DNA from: Mycolicibacterium flavescens
GTDB taxonomy: Bacteria; Actinomycetota; Actinomycetes; Mycobacteriales; Mycobacteriaceae
Reading direction: 5' to 3'
Assembly (NCBI GenBank): GCA_900637135.1
Contig: LR134353.1
Coordinates: 5,146,001 to 5,210,000 of the forward strand
DNA length: 64,000 nt
A program made the translations under genes and the position numbers. Under the pieces are notes generated by a model that was given only the letters and a program-made list of their open reading frames with translations, made no database searches and was not told where the DNA came from. This document shows positions 1 through 10,345 of this stretch, piece after piece. The first letter of the stretch is position 1; each line of letters starts with the position of its first letter.

Positions 1-193
1 GCAACACCCTGCGGTGCTGGCGACGCTGAAGGTCGGCTTCGTCCTGGCCGGGCATGTCGCCGGTGTGGTCGCCGCGCACGACCGCGCGCTGCGCCTGCTG
101 CCGTCGGCCCATCAGCTGACCGGGCAGCTGGCGATGATGCTGGTCATGGTCGGCTACACATTCACCGGGCTCTACCTGCTGTTCGGCGGGTAG
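1..193 (+). CDS. C-terminal fragment of an integral membrane protein (5' end outside window)
   Basis: Only the last 63 codons lie in the window, in frame from base 2 to a TAG stop. The fragment has two hydrophobic stretches that look like transmembrane helices (around KVGFVLAGHVAGVVAAHD and LAMMLVMVGYTFTGLYLLFG), joined by a short basic loop. It loosely resembles the C-terminus of actinobacterial membrane proteins that databases label fenitrothion hydrolase, but that is recall rather than a comparison. It ends 11 bp before pncA on the same strand, so the two may be co-transcribed. Confidence 0.6.
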   Translation, partial: QHPAVLATLKVGFVLAGHVAGVVAAHDRALRLLPSAHQLTGQLAMMLVMVGYTFTGLYLLFGG

Positions 194-204
194 CGTCGGG
201 AGGC

Positions 205-756
205 ATGAAGGCGCTCATCATCGTCGACGTGCAGAACGACTTCTGCGAGGGCGGCTCGCTGGCCGTCAGCGGCGGCACCGACGTCGCCCGCAACATCAGC
301 CAGTTGCTCGCCGACCAGACCGAATACGCACATGTGGTGGCCACCAAGGACTTTCACATCGACCCCGGCGACCACTTCTCCGACAACCCCGACTTCGTGA
401 CGTCCTGGCCGCGGCACTGCGTGGTCGGTACCACCGGTGCCGACTTTCATCCGCAGTTCCGGCCCGATGCGGTCGAGGCGGTCTTCACCAAGGGCGAGTA
501 CTCGGCCGCCTACAGCGGCTTCGAGGGCAGCGACGAGGCCGGCACGACGCTGGCCGACTGGTTACGTGAACGCGGAGTCGACCAGATCGACGTGGTCGGC
601 ATCGCGACCGACCACTGCGTGCGGGCGACGGCGGCCGACGCGGTAGCCAATGGGTTCACCACACGCGTCCTGCTCGACCTGACCGCCGGGGTCACCGCCG
701 AGTCGACCGCCAAGGCCGTCGAAGACCTGCGCGCGGTGGGCGTCGAGATCGTCTAG
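205..756 (+). CDS. pncA: Nicotinamidase / pyrazinamidase PncA
   Basis: This 183-residue cytosolic amidohydrolase converts nicotinamide to nicotinic acid for NAD salvage; in M. tuberculosis the same enzyme activates pyrazinamide. The catalytic triad is visible at the M. tuberculosis positions: Asp8 (IIVDVQNDF), Lys96 (FTKGEYS) and Cys138 (ATDHCVRA). The metal ligands Asp49, His51, His57 and His71 are also in register. The length is close to the 186 residues of the tuberculosis enzyme. A GGGAGG ribosome-binding site lies only 1 nt from the ATG, which is unusually close. The TAG stop shares the bases CTAG with the stop codon of the convergent crotonase-fold gene. Confidence 0.97.
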   Translation: MKALIIVDVQNDFCEGGSLAVSGGTDVARNISQLLADQTEYAHVVATKDFHIDPGDHFSDNPDFVTSWPRHCVVGTTGADFHPQFRPDAVEAVFTKGEYSAAYSGFEGSDEAGTTLADWLRERGVDQIDVVGIATDHCVRATAADAVANGFTTRVLLDLTAGVTAESTAKAVEDLRAVGVEIV

Positions 757-1574
757 TCGCCGGCTGTCGGGTCGACCGGCTTACCCGTCCACGACGGCGC
801 CCGGCCCTCCAGGAACGCCCGCACGCCTTCCTTGGCGTCGTCGTGTCCCATCAGCTGCAGGTGGATCTGCGTCTCGCGGGCGCCGACTTCGGACCGATCG
901 AGGTCGTACGCGTCCCACAGCAGCCGCTTGCTGGCCGCCACCGACATCGGCGCGGTGTTGACGGCGATGTCGCGGGCGAGGTCCAACGCGGCGGGCAGCA
1001 CCTCGTCGGCGGGCAGTACCCGGCTGCCCAACCCGAGCTGCACCGCCCTCGTCCCGTCGAAAGTGGCTCCGCTCAGCAGTATTTCGGCCGCGTTGGCGAC
1101 ACCGACCAGGCGCGGAAGGATCCAGTGGGAATAGGCGTCACCGACCACTCCGCGCCGCACCTGCACGACGCCGTAGCGGCCCCCGGCGGCGAAGAACCGG
1201 ATGTCGCACTGCAGCGCCAGCGTCAGCCCCAACCCGATCGCGTGCCCGTTGACCGCTGCAATGACCGGCTTGGGCAGCGTCCACGCGGGCACATCGATAC
1301 CGGCCGCGCTGAAGCCCGAGCCCGGGGCGGCGAAGGTGGCTTCGCCGGCGGCCAGGTCGGCGCCTGCACAGAACGCAGGCGGGGTTCCGGTCAGCACGAT
1401 CACCCGCACCGCGTCGTCGCCGCCGAGCCGCCGGTAGGCGTCGGCGAGTTCGTCGCGCATGCCGTCGCCGACGGCGTTGCGCTGCCGCGGCCGGTTCAGC
1501 GTGATGGTCGCCACCCCGTCCTCGACGCCGGTCAGCAGCGTGCGGTAACCGGGCAGGTCGGGGCGGGCGGGCAC
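753..1574 (-). CDS. Enoyl-CoA hydratase/isomerase-family (crotonase-fold) protein
   Basis: This 273-residue protein has the crotonase-fold order: TLNRPRQRNAVG near residue 30, the oxyanion-hole segment FCAGADL, the helix NGHAIGLGLTLALQCDI and the C-terminal LPRLVG...A..LLSG region. The two glutamates that catalyse hydration in classical hydratases are not in place: the GGGCELA position reads GLGLTLA and the QPE position reads VVQ. It is probably a different acyl-CoA-processing activity or a degenerate paralogue. I chose the GTG at 1574 because AGGAG lies about 6 nt upstream; an in-frame ATG at 1637 would add 21 unconserved-looking residues. It is divergent from glgX. Confidence 0.85.
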   Translation of the reverse strand: MPARPDLPGYRTLLTGVEDGVATITLNRPRQRNAVGDGMRDELADAYRRLGGDDAVRVIVLTGTPPAFCAGADLAAGEATFAAPGSGFSAAGIDVPAWTLPKPVIAAVNGHAIGLGLTLALQCDIRFFAAGGRYGVVQVRRGVVGDAYSHWILPRLVGVANAAEILLSGATFDGTRAVQLGLGSRVLPADEVLPAALDLARDIAVNTAPMSVAASKRLLWDAYDLDRSEVGARETQIHLQLMGHDDAKEGVRAFLEGRAPSWTGKPVDPTAGD

Positions 1575-1684
1575 GCGTTTCTCCTGGCTGGTGTGATGTT
1601 GGTGCGTAGTTGGTTGTGATGCTGCCGCATCGGGCACACCCGTATCGTCTCGTTGTCCGTGTGTGTCGTCGTCTGGAGTGAGAA

Positions 1685-3832
<2,148 letters not shown>

Positions 3833-3855
3833 CCGCCTCCGTCGCCAGGGCTCCG

Positions 3856-3912
3856 CGAAACTGAGGTTTTGCGCGACAAATCGCCGGATTTTCGATCACA
3901 AGCTCAGATTCG
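3856..3912. repeat. 57-nt intergenic inverted-repeat element, copy A
   Basis: The arms CGAAACTGAG (3856-3865) and CTCAGATTCG (3903-3912) are inverted copies with one mismatch and about 37 nt between them. It lies between the convergent genes glgX and the DUF5709-like gene. A second element of exactly the same length and related interior lies at 39582-39638, also between convergent genes. By hand alignment about 43 of 60 positions agree when the copies are laid end to end. It is probably a bidirectional terminator-like element or a dispersed repeat. Confidence 0.6.
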
Positions 3913-3930
3913 GCGCCGAAGAAGGTACCC

Positions 3931-4311
3931 CTACTCGACCACCGGGAAGAACGAATCGCCGTCTTCAGGGGTGCCGTCGATCTGGCCCATGTCGCGGCCG
4001 TGCTGGTCGGGGTCGATGCGCTCGAGCTGGTCGTCGGGGCGCAGCTCGGTGTCGCCGCTCGGCTCACTCCTCGGCTGGTTCAGCTCGGGCTGCTCGGGCT
4101 CTTCGGCGGCGAGTTTCTCGTCGAGGCTCTCGTCGACCTCTCCGTCGGCATTGATCTTGTCGGCTTCACGCCACCCCTCTGGCGGATCGACGGTCTCGTC
4201 GCCGTCGTCGTTGCGCACGTCGTCGGAGTCCAAGGCCTCCGTCGGGCGCAGCGTGTCGCCGACGCCGCCGCCGTCGTTGGGTGAATAACCTGGGTCAGGG
4301 TTTGCGCTCAC
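3931..4311 (-). CDS. DUF5709-like small acidic protein
   Basis: This 126-residue, strongly acidic, probably disordered protein has no cysteine, signal peptide or membrane segment. It contains NPDPGYSPNDGGGVGDT at its start and SLDEKLAAEEPEQPEL later, which I recall as the pattern of DUF5709 actinobacterial proteins. The function is unknown. I chose the GTG at 4311, giving VSANPDPGYSP; a GTG at 4353 would add 14 residues. The ribosome-binding site is weak (AGGTGGG about 12 nt upstream). Confidence 0.75.
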   Translation of the reverse strand: MSANPDPGYSPNDGGGVGDTLRPTEALDSDDVRNDDGDETVDPPEGWREADKINADGEVDESLDEKLAAEEPEQPELNQPRSEPSGDTELRPDDQLERIDPDQHGRDMGQIDGTPEDGDSFFPVVE

Positions 4312-4466
4312 AGGTATTCGGTTGCCCACCTGCCCGGTGGCTAAACGCCGCACCGCGCGGCGAACCGACCCCTACCGTCCGCCGACCGACCCTCGGCAGC
4401 CAGCCGTATCCGGCCCGACGATCGCCGAAAACGACTGTGCGACAGGCTTCTTGACCGGCGAAATCC

Positions 4467-4495
4467 CTGACGGTGACGTCCTTTTGTGCTACGGT
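4467..4495 (+). promoter_or_regulatory. Sigma-A-like promoter upstream of the structured segment
   Basis: CTGACG (4467-4472) resembles the -35 element TTGACN and TACGGT (4490-4495) fits the -10 TANNNT, with a 17-nt spacer. The predicted start near 4502 falls just before the closing stem that begins at 4506. Such hexamers occur often by chance in this base composition; the fit of promoter and fold is the main support. Confidence 0.4.
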
Positions 4496-4505
4496 TTGTC
4501 CCAGA

Positions 4506-4605
4506 GCAACCGTGGCCGTCGTGAATGACAGTCTGAGTTGTCACACGCCCTGGCGGGGCGAGTAGGAGCCGATGAGCGGCGGCGCCTACCGGCGGCCACG
4601 GTTGC
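4506..4605 (+). ncRNA. Predicted structured RNA, four-way junction (unassigned)
   Basis: Bases 4506-4521 pair with 4590-4605 in a 16-bp stem with a single G-U wobble. Inside it are three hairpins: 4526-4530/4539-4543 (TGACA/TGTCA, 8-nt loop), 4546-4550/4556-4560 (CGCCC/GGGCG, 5-nt loop) and 4562-4571/4580-4589 (10 bp with one A-G mismatch, 8-nt loop). This gives a closed four-way junction. It is not a tRNA: arm sizes and conserved bases do not fit. It could be a free-standing small RNA or the 5' leader of the TetR gene starting 105 nt downstream. I do not recognise it as a known riboswitch family. The strand is inferred from the promoter-like sequence. Confidence 0.5.
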
Positions 4606-4710
4606 CGTCCAATTCCTTCGTCGCGACGTTGCACCCCGCCACGACTCGCGCACTTCCATAATTTTCGTGAGTGTCAGTAATGCTGGGCCGGTCGCCGTAT
4701 GCTGCCCTGC

Positions 4711-5271
4711 ATGACGGCCCCCACCAGCACCGGGCGCCGCGTGACCGCTCAAGACTGGATCCAGACTGGTTTTGATGTGCTCGCCGACGGCGGCCCCGGC
4801 GCGCTGCGGATCGGCCGTCTGTGTGAGCGTCTCGACGTCACCAAGGGCAGCTTCTACTGGCATTTCACCGATATGCCTGCCTACCGCGACGCGCTCGCCC
4901 GTGCGTGGGCCAACCTGCACGACGAACAGCGACGCCGATTCGAGGACATGCGCGGTGCCGAGCCCCGCCCCCGGTTGGCGGCGATGATCCAGACGCTGAT
5001 GTGTCCCGACCAGTGGGCGTTGGAGCGCGCGATGCGGGTCTGGTCGTTGACCGACCAGACGGTGTTGGCCAGCGTCCAGCAGAGCGATGTGCGGGTGCGC
5101 AGCGCCGTGCGGGAGGCGCTCGTCGACTACGGATTCGACGACGGCGAGGCCGATCTGCGTTCGGCTCTCCTGTTCGCTACAGGCATCGGCTTGTTGCACG
5201 AAGTGCGGTCGGCACCGCGCGAGCCTGCGGCATTGAGCGAGCGCGTACTCGACCTCATGCTTCACCGATAG
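4711..5271 (+). CDS. TetR family transcriptional regulator
   Basis: This 186-residue protein has an N-terminal TetR helix-turn-helix: ALRIGRLCERLDVTKGSFYWHF (split here as ALRIGRLCERL and DVTKGSFYWHF), the recognition helix being the KGSFYWHF end. The C-terminal ligand domain is not diagnostic, so the inducer is unknown. I chose the ATG at 4711 (MTAPTSTGRR); an ATG at 4699 would add four residues. Its 3' end overlaps the convergent minus-strand gene by 17 nt. The structured RNA candidate lies just upstream. Confidence 0.88.
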   Translation: MTAPTSTGRRVTAQDWIQTGFDVLADGGPGALRIGRLCERLDVTKGSFYWHFTDMPAYRDALARAWANLHDEQRRRFEDMRGAEPRPRLAAMIQTLMCPDQWALERAMRVWSLTDQTVLASVQQSDVRVRSAVREALVDYGFDDGEADLRSALLFATGIGLLHEVRSAPREPAALSERVLDLMLHR

Positions 5272-5635
5272 GCCGCGACGGCTTGAGCCCGGTCTTTCCG
5301 TCGAGGTACTGCAGCAGGTGGTGGGCGGCGAGTTCGACGTCCTTGTGTCGCCACTCCGACGCCCGGTACACGCACGCGATCAGCCCCGACCGGTGGAGTC
5401 GCCGAAAGTCGCCGTAGACGAACGCGTACCGCGCCTTGGTCTCGTCGCGCGCGCCCTCGGTCAGGCCGAGATGCCAGGCCGCGTAGTCCTCCCACGAGTG
5501 CGTGTCCAGGTAGGAGTTCTGCGCCTCGGCGCGCGGCTGTACCTCGCCCCAATCGCTGTCGAGCACGTACTGGCGCGCATCGATGAGCTCACGCGCTTTA
5601 GCCATCGCAGCGTCGTTGAGCGAGTATTTGGCCAC
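5255..5635 (-). CDS. Conserved hypothetical protein downstream of mak
   Basis: This 126-residue soluble protein is rich in aromatic and charged residues (SWEDYAAWHLGLTEG, ARYAFVYGDFRRLHRSGLIACVYRASEWRH). I recall it as a conserved mycobacterial/actinobacterial family without a known activity. The start lies 18 nt after the mak stop on the same strand, so it probably belongs to the treS-mak transcription unit. Its last 17 nt overlap the convergent TetR gene. Confidence 0.8.
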   Translation of the reverse strand: MAKYSLNDAAMAKARELIDARQYVLDSDWGEVQPRAEAQNSYLDTHSWEDYAAWHLGLTEGARDETKARYAFVYGDFRRLHRSGLIACVYRASEWRHKDVELAAHHLLQYLDGKTGLKPSRPIGEA

Positions 5636-5653
5636 GGTCAGATCAACCTCAGA

Positions 5654-7045
5654 TCAGCCGATGATGCGCGCGATCGACTTCATCGGGATCCGCAACCAAC
5701 TCGGCCGGAAGCGCGCCTCGTACGCGGCCTCGTAGATCGCCTTGTCCAGTTCGTAGGCCGCCAGCAGCTGACCGGAGTCTCGCGGGTCGGTACCCGACAC
5801 CCCGGCGTACCCCTCGCAGAAAGACGCGGCGTTGCGGTCCACCCACTCGCGGGCCCGCGCACCGAGCTGACGGTCGTGGTCTTCGTCGGAGGACTGTTCC
5901 ATCAACCGTTGGTAGGCGGCGTATTCGAACGACCGCAGCACCCCGGCCACGTCACGCAGCGGGGAATCCGGTCGGCGCCGTTCCTCAAGCGGCTGGCCGG
6001 GCTCGCCCTCGAAGTCGATCAGCAGCCACCCCTCGGGGATGCGCAACACCTGGCCGAGATGCAGATCGCCGTGGATGCGCTGAACAGTGACCGTCTCGTC
6101 CGACAGCTTGCGGTACCGCTCCTCGATCAGCGGCGCGTACTGCTCGAGATCGGGCACGGACTTGGTCGCCGACGCCAGCCGCTCCAAGGCCGTGTCGGTC
6201 GGGAAGGCGGTGGTCTCGGTGCCCAGTTCGTCGGCCAGCGTGGCGTGCACCGACGCGACCGCCTCACCGAGCCGATACGACTCGCCCGCGAAGTCGCCCC
6301 CGACCTCGTCGGCGTACAGGTCGCCCTCGGCGAACAGGTCGCGGGTGCTGGCGGTGGCCATATCCCAGCCCTCGGCCGAGGTCGCCGCGAACTCGGTGAC
6401 CATGCCGAGCGCGCACGGCTCACCGTCCTCACTTCCGTCCCAGGTGGTCTCGAACGAGCCGAGCAGCCGCGCCACATGCGGGTTGTCGGCGCGGGCCAAC
6501 ACCCGGTTCAGCTCGATGTCCGGGTTGATACCCGGCGTGATGCGGCGGAAGAGCTTGAGGATCGCCTTCTCCTCGAACACCACGCTGGTGTTGCTCTGTT
6601 CGGCCGACGAGACCCGCGGCGCCGCGTCCAGCGGCAACTCCACGCCGGGTTCCTTGACGAAGCGCACGGCCTCGGCGCCGGACCCGACCGTCGCTGACGA
6701 GTCGATCAGCGACAGCAGATACTGCGCCGCGCCGGGGTCGTAGAGCGCGTCGTAGGCGGTGCGCTCGCCCGAGGAATCGGCGGACACACCGATCGTTGCG
6801 ACCTCTAGGAATTCATGGTCAATCGGACCCCTGTCTGGTGCCGCCGCATTCGCGGCTCCGAAGTTCCAGCGCACCAACACCTGATAGCGCTCGGTCGAGC
6901 CGTCGGTGTAGGACACGTCGAGCAGTACGAGGTCAAGATCCTCACGCAGGGCGGTACGGGCCGCCTGCTGCACATTGGCCAATTCGCGGCTGCGGCCGGC
7001 GTACCACCGTTGGTGCGGCAGCCACTCTTCGAACGGCAGGGTCAT
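5654..7045 (-). CDS. mak: Maltokinase Mak
   Basis: This 463-residue kinase phosphorylates maltose with ATP to maltose-1-phosphate, the substrate of GlgE in alpha-glucan synthesis. It has the aminoglycoside-phosphotransferase-like core: catalytic loop HGDLHLGQVL (Brenner motif), metal-binding IDFEGEP, and the N-terminal maltokinase cap (LPHQRWYAGRSREL). Its ATG overlaps the treS stop by 4 nt (ATGA), indicating translational coupling to the enzyme that supplies maltose. The length matches mycobacterial Mak. Confidence 0.95.
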   Translation of the reverse strand: MTLPFEEWLPHQRWYAGRSRELANVQQAARTALREDLDLVLLDVSYTDGSTERYQVLVRWNFGAANAAAPDRGPIDHEFLEVATIGVSADSSGERTAYDALYDPGAAQYLLSLIDSSATVGSGAEAVRFVKEPGVELPLDAAPRVSSAEQSNTSVVFEEKAILKLFRRITPGINPDIELNRVLARADNPHVARLLGSFETTWDGSEDGEPCALGMVTEFAATSAEGWDMATASTRDLFAEGDLYADEVGGDFAGESYRLGEAVASVHATLADELGTETTAFPTDTALERLASATKSVPDLEQYAPLIEERYRKLSDETVTVQRIHGDLHLGQVLRIPEGWLLIDFEGEPGQPLEERRRPDSPLRDVAGVLRSFEYAAYQRLMEQSSDEDHDRQLGARAREWVDRNAASFCEGYAGVSGTDPRDSGQLLAAYELDKAIYEAAYEARFRPSWLRIPMKSIARIIG

Positions 7046-8856
7046 GACTGTTCTCCATGCTCCGGGCTGGGTGCCTTCAGCGAGAACCAGTAGAACCCAT
7101 GGCCGGGCAGGGTCAACAGGTACGGCAACTGGCCGATGCGGGGAAACTCCACGTATCCGGTCATCTCGACCGGCGTGTATCCGTTGTAGGCCTGCAGATT
7201 CAACTCGATCGGCTGAGGGAACCGGGAGAGGTTGTTGACGCAGAGCACGGTGTCCTTCGCGCCGGCCCCGTCACCTGACTCCTTCTCGACCTCGCGGACG
7301 TAGGTGAGCACCGACGGGTTGGAACCGCCCAGTTCGTGGAAGCTCCCGATGGCGAACGCCTCATGGCGGCTGCGCACCGCGAGCATCGTGCGGGTCCAGT
7401 TGAGCAGCGAGTTCGAGATGTCCCGCTGCGCTTCGACGTTGACGGCCTGATAGCCATAGATCGCGTCCTGGTTCGGCGGCAGATACAACCGCCCGGGCGT
7501 CGCTGTCGAAAAGCCCGCGTTGCGGTCGGGCGTCCACTGCATGGGGGTGCGCACCGCGTCGCGGTCGCCGAGCCAGATGATGTCGCCCATCCCGATCTCG
7601 TCGCCGTAGTACAGCACCGGCGACCCGGGCAGCGACAGCAGCAGCGCGGTGAACAACTCCATCTGGTTGCGGTCGTTGTCCAGCAGCGGCGCCAGCCGTC
7701 GGCGGATACCGACGTTCGCCTTCATCCGCGGATCCTTGGCGTACTCGGAGTACATGTAGTCGCGCTCTTCGTCGGTGACCATCTCCAGCGTCAACTCATC
7801 GTGGTTGCGAAGGAAGATGCCCCACTGCGCCATCTCGGGGATGTCGGGCGTCTGCGCCAAAATCTCCGAGATCGGGAACCGCGACTCGCGTCGGACCGCC
7901 ATGAAGATCCGCGGCATCAGCGGGAAGTGGAACGCCATATGGCATTCGTCGCCGCCGGTGTCCGGATCACCGAAGTACTCGACGACGTCGGCGGGCCACT
8001 GGTTGGCCTCGGCCAACAGCACGCGACCCGGATACTCGTCGTCGATCACCTTGCGGCAGTGCTTGAGGAACGCATGGGTCTCGGGCAGGTTCTCGCAGTT
8101 GGTGCCTTCCCGCTCGAAGAGGTAGGGCACCGCGTCCAACCGGAAGCCGTCGATGCCGAGGTCGAGCCAGAACCGCAGGACATCGAGCATCGCCTCTTGT
8201 ACGGCGGGGTTGTCGTAGTTGAGGTCGGGCTGGTGGCTGAAGAAGCGGTGCCAGTAGAACTGCCGTCGCACCGGATCGAAGGTCCAGTTCGACTCCTCGG
8301 TGTCGACGAAGATGATGCGGGCGTCGTTGTACTTGTCGCTGGTGTCGCTCCACACGAAGTAGTCGCCGTACGGACCGTCGGGGTCGCGGCGTGATTCCTG
8401 AAACCACGCATGCTGATCGGAGGTGTGGTTCATCACCAGGTCGGTGATGACGCGGATACCGCGGCGGTGCGCGGCGTCCAGCAGTTCGACGAAGTCCTCG
8501 ACGGTGCCGAACTCGGGCAGCACCTTGTAGAAGTCGCGGATGTCGTAGCCACCGTCGCGCAACGGCGAATCGTAGAACGGTGGGAGCCAAAGACAGTCCA
8601 CGCCAAGCCACTTCACGTAGTCGAGTTGCTCGGTCAGCCCGCGCAGATCGCCGATGCCGTCAGAGTTCGAGTCGTAGAAGGCGCGCACCAGCACCTCGTA
8701 GAAGACGGCACGTTTGAACCAGGTGCGGTCCTCGGGCAGGATCCGGGCGTGGCTGAAGTCTTCGGCGGTGGGGTGCTCGACGACACCGTCCTCGACGTGA
8801 CTGCCCTCCGCCGGGTCGTGGTCGGCGGATGCTCTGACACCGCTGTGCTTATCCAT
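7042..8856 (-). CDS. treS: Trehalose synthase TreS
   Basis: This 604-residue GH13 enzyme interconverts trehalose and maltose. Barrel motifs are DLVMNHTSDQHAWFQ, GFRLDAVPYLFE (nucleophile Asp), VLLAEANQW (acid/base Glu) and LRNHDELTLEM (third catalytic Asp). The N-terminus has the usual TreS entry (WFKRAVFYEVLVRAFYDSN, split as WFKRAVFYEV and LVRAFYDSN). It is the first gene of the treS-mak-small-protein unit; mak follows with a 4-nt overlap. The region upstream is divergent to a HugZ-like gene (80 bp). Confidence 0.96.
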   Translation of the reverse strand: MDKHSGVRASADHDPAEGSHVEDGVVEHPTAEDFSHARILPEDRTWFKRAVFYEVLVRAFYDSNSDGIGDLRGLTEQLDYVKWLGVDCLWLPPFYDSPLRDGGYDIRDFYKVLPEFGTVEDFVELLDAAHRRGIRVITDLVMNHTSDQHAWFQESRRDPDGPYGDYFVWSDTSDKYNDARIIFVDTEESNWTFDPVRRQFYWHRFFSHQPDLNYDNPAVQEAMLDVLRFWLDLGIDGFRLDAVPYLFEREGTNCENLPETHAFLKHCRKVIDDEYPGRVLLAEANQWPADVVEYFGDPDTGGDECHMAFHFPLMPRIFMAVRRESRFPISEILAQTPDIPEMAQWGIFLRNHDELTLEMVTDEERDYMYSEYAKDPRMKANVGIRRRLAPLLDNDRNQMELFTALLLSLPGSPVLYYGDEIGMGDIIWLGDRDAVRTPMQWTPDRNAGFSTATPGRLYLPPNQDAIYGYQAVNVEAQRDISNSLLNWTRTMLAVRSRHEAFAIGSFHELGGSNPSVLTYVREVEKESGDGAGAKDTVLCVNNLSRFPQPIELNLQAYNGYTPVEMTGYVEFPRIGQLPYLLTLPGHGFYWFSLKAPSPEHGEQS

Positions 8857-8936
8857 ACGGCCTTCAACCTACCCACGTCGCGAGGAAACGAATCGGTGGA
8901 AAAATCTGCCGACGCTCACTTCGGTATCGTTCCGGC

Positions 8937-9737
8937 GTGGCCACACGTGATCACGGCGACCCCGGCGATGCACCGTCGATTCCTCCGCCGCTGACGGAGG
9001 TCGTCAACTCCGTGCGCCCGACGGCCGCCGAGGAAGCCCGGACCATCGCCGCATCCACCAATACCGCAACATTGGCGACGCTGACGGCCGACGGGGATCC
9101 GTGGGCGTCATTCGTGACGTACGGATTGCTCGAGGGCGCCCCGGTGCTGTGCGTGTCCAACCTCGCCGAGCACGGCCGCAACCTGTTGACCGACCCGCGG
9201 GCGAGCATCGCGATTGTCGCGCCGACGTCGGAGACCGACCCACTGGCCAGCGGGCGGGTCACGCTCGCTGGGGTGGTGGAGCGACCCGCCGACGATGAAC
9301 TCGCCGCCGCGCGCGAGGCACACCTTTCGGCCGTCGCCGCCGCCAAGTACTACATCGACTACAGCGATTTCACGCTGTGGGTGCTGCGGGTGCAGCGGGT
9401 GCGCTGGGTCGGTGGTTACGGGCGGATGGAGTCGACGACGAATGATGCGTATTCGGCCGCGCAGCCCGATCCGGTGCAACCGTTGGCGGCCGGCGCCGTC
9501 GCGCATCTCAACGCCGATCACGCCGACACGCTGGTCGCGATGGCCAAGGCGCTGGGCGGCTACCCGGACACCACCGCGGCGACCTGCACCGGCGCCGACC
9601 GGTACGGCCTCGACCTGCGGCTCACCACCGAGCGCGGGCTCGCCTACACGCGGATCGGCTATCCCAAGAAACTCGACTCGATCGACGAATTGCGTTCGGC
9701 CGCCGTCGAGCTGACCCGCCTGGCGCGCCGCGGCTGA
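8937..9737 (+). CDS. HugZ-like pyridoxamine-phosphate-oxidase-fold protein with DUF2470
   Basis: This 266-residue protein has an N-terminal flavin/heme split-barrel region (about residues 35-165, with TLATLTADGDPWASFVTYG) and a C-terminal DUF2470 region (about 180-260, HLNADHADTLVAMAKALG). This order is that of HugZ-type heme-binding proteins and their actinobacterial relatives, some of which degrade heme and others of unknown role. I cannot assign the cofactor. The start is GTG at 8937. The next gene starts 14 bp downstream and may be co-transcribed. Confidence 0.85.
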   Translation: MATRDHGDPGDAPSIPPPLTEVVNSVRPTAAEEARTIAASTNTATLATLTADGDPWASFVTYGLLEGAPVLCVSNLAEHGRNLLTDPRASIAIVAPTSETDPLASGRVTLAGVVERPADDELAAAREAHLSAVAAAKYYIDYSDFTLWVLRVQRVRWVGGYGRMESTTNDAYSAAQPDPVQPLAAGAVAHLNADHADTLVAMAKALGGYPDTTAATCTGADRYGLDLRLTTERGLAYTRIGYPKKLDSIDELRSAAVELTRLARRG

Positions 9738-9751
9738 AATACCATCACCTC

Positions 9752-10333
9752 ATGACTGCGGCTCCCTCCGGGCGACCGGCCACCTGGCAAGCGGCGTTCG
9801 ACCTGATCGCCACCCGCGGCCACGAGCGCCGTGAGGAGCCGTTCAAGTTGGCCAGCGGCCAGCTCAGCCACGACTACATCGACGGCAAGTACGCGATCGA
9901 CACCGGTGAGCGGTTGACCATCGTCAGCCGCGCGGTCGCCGAGCTGGCTGAGAGCCGCGGCATCGAGTTCGACGCGGTGGGCGGGCTGACCATGGGCGCC
10001 GACCCGCTGGCCCACGGCGTCGCGATGGTCACCGGCAAGGCGTGGTTCTCGGTCCGCAAGGAGCAGAAGGCGCGCGGTCGCGAACAGTGGATCGAGGGCA
10101 CCCGCTTGGCGCCGGGTACGCGGGTGTTGCTGGTCGACGACGTCATCAGCACCGGCGGCTCGACCGAGATCGCGTTCGACCGGGTGACCGCGGCGGGTGC
10201 GGTGGTCACCGGCGTGATCCCGATGGTGGACCGCGGCGACATCGCCGCCAAACGCTTTGCCGCGCGGGGCGTGCCGTTCGCCGCGCTGGTCACGTACCGA
10301 GACCTGAGCATCGAACCGGTCAAGGACGTCTGA
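9752..10333 (+). CDS. Orotate phosphoribosyltransferase-like protein
   Basis: This 193-residue type I phosphoribosyltransferase has the PRPP-binding motif VLLVDDVISTGGST near residue 130, the OPRT-like substrate region FKLASGQLSHDYIDGK near residue 35 and a basic loop VRKEQKARG. It may transfer phosphoribose to orotate, but other pyrimidine gene neighbours are absent, so it may be a paralogue distinct from pyrE. The ATG at 9752 follows the HugZ-like stop by 14 bp. Its 3' end is convergent with the solute-binding-protein gene, 12 bp apart. Confidence 0.8.
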   Translation: MTAAPSGRPATWQAAFDLIATRGHERREEPFKLASGQLSHDYIDGKYAIDTGERLTIVSRAVAELAESRGIEFDAVGGLTMGADPLAHGVAMVTGKAWFSVRKEQKARGREQWIEGTRLAPGTRVLLVDDVISTGGSTEIAFDRVTAAGAVVTGVIPMVDRGDIAAKRFAARGVPFAALVTYRDLSIEPVKDV

Positions 10334-10345
10334 ACTCCGGTTAGG

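Larger units (their letters stand above)
4312..4710. other. 399-bp gene-free region between the DUF5709-like gene and a TetR gene
   Basis: No convincing open reading frame is present. The right part holds a sigma-A-like promoter followed by a strongly folded segment, both listed separately. The left part (4312-4465) shows nothing I can name beyond the likely promoter region of the minus-strand DUF5709-like gene. Confidence 0.7.

Noticed and set aside
4561..4590. Hammerhead-like core CCGATGAG inside the structured segment
   Set aside because: The conserved U of CUGAUGA and the GAAA segment are missing, so it is not a hammerhead ribozyme.
5318..6697. 459-residue open frame antisense to mak
   Set aside because: Composition (Arg, Val, Gly-rich) is that of a shadow frame, and it lies over the well-supported maltokinase gene.
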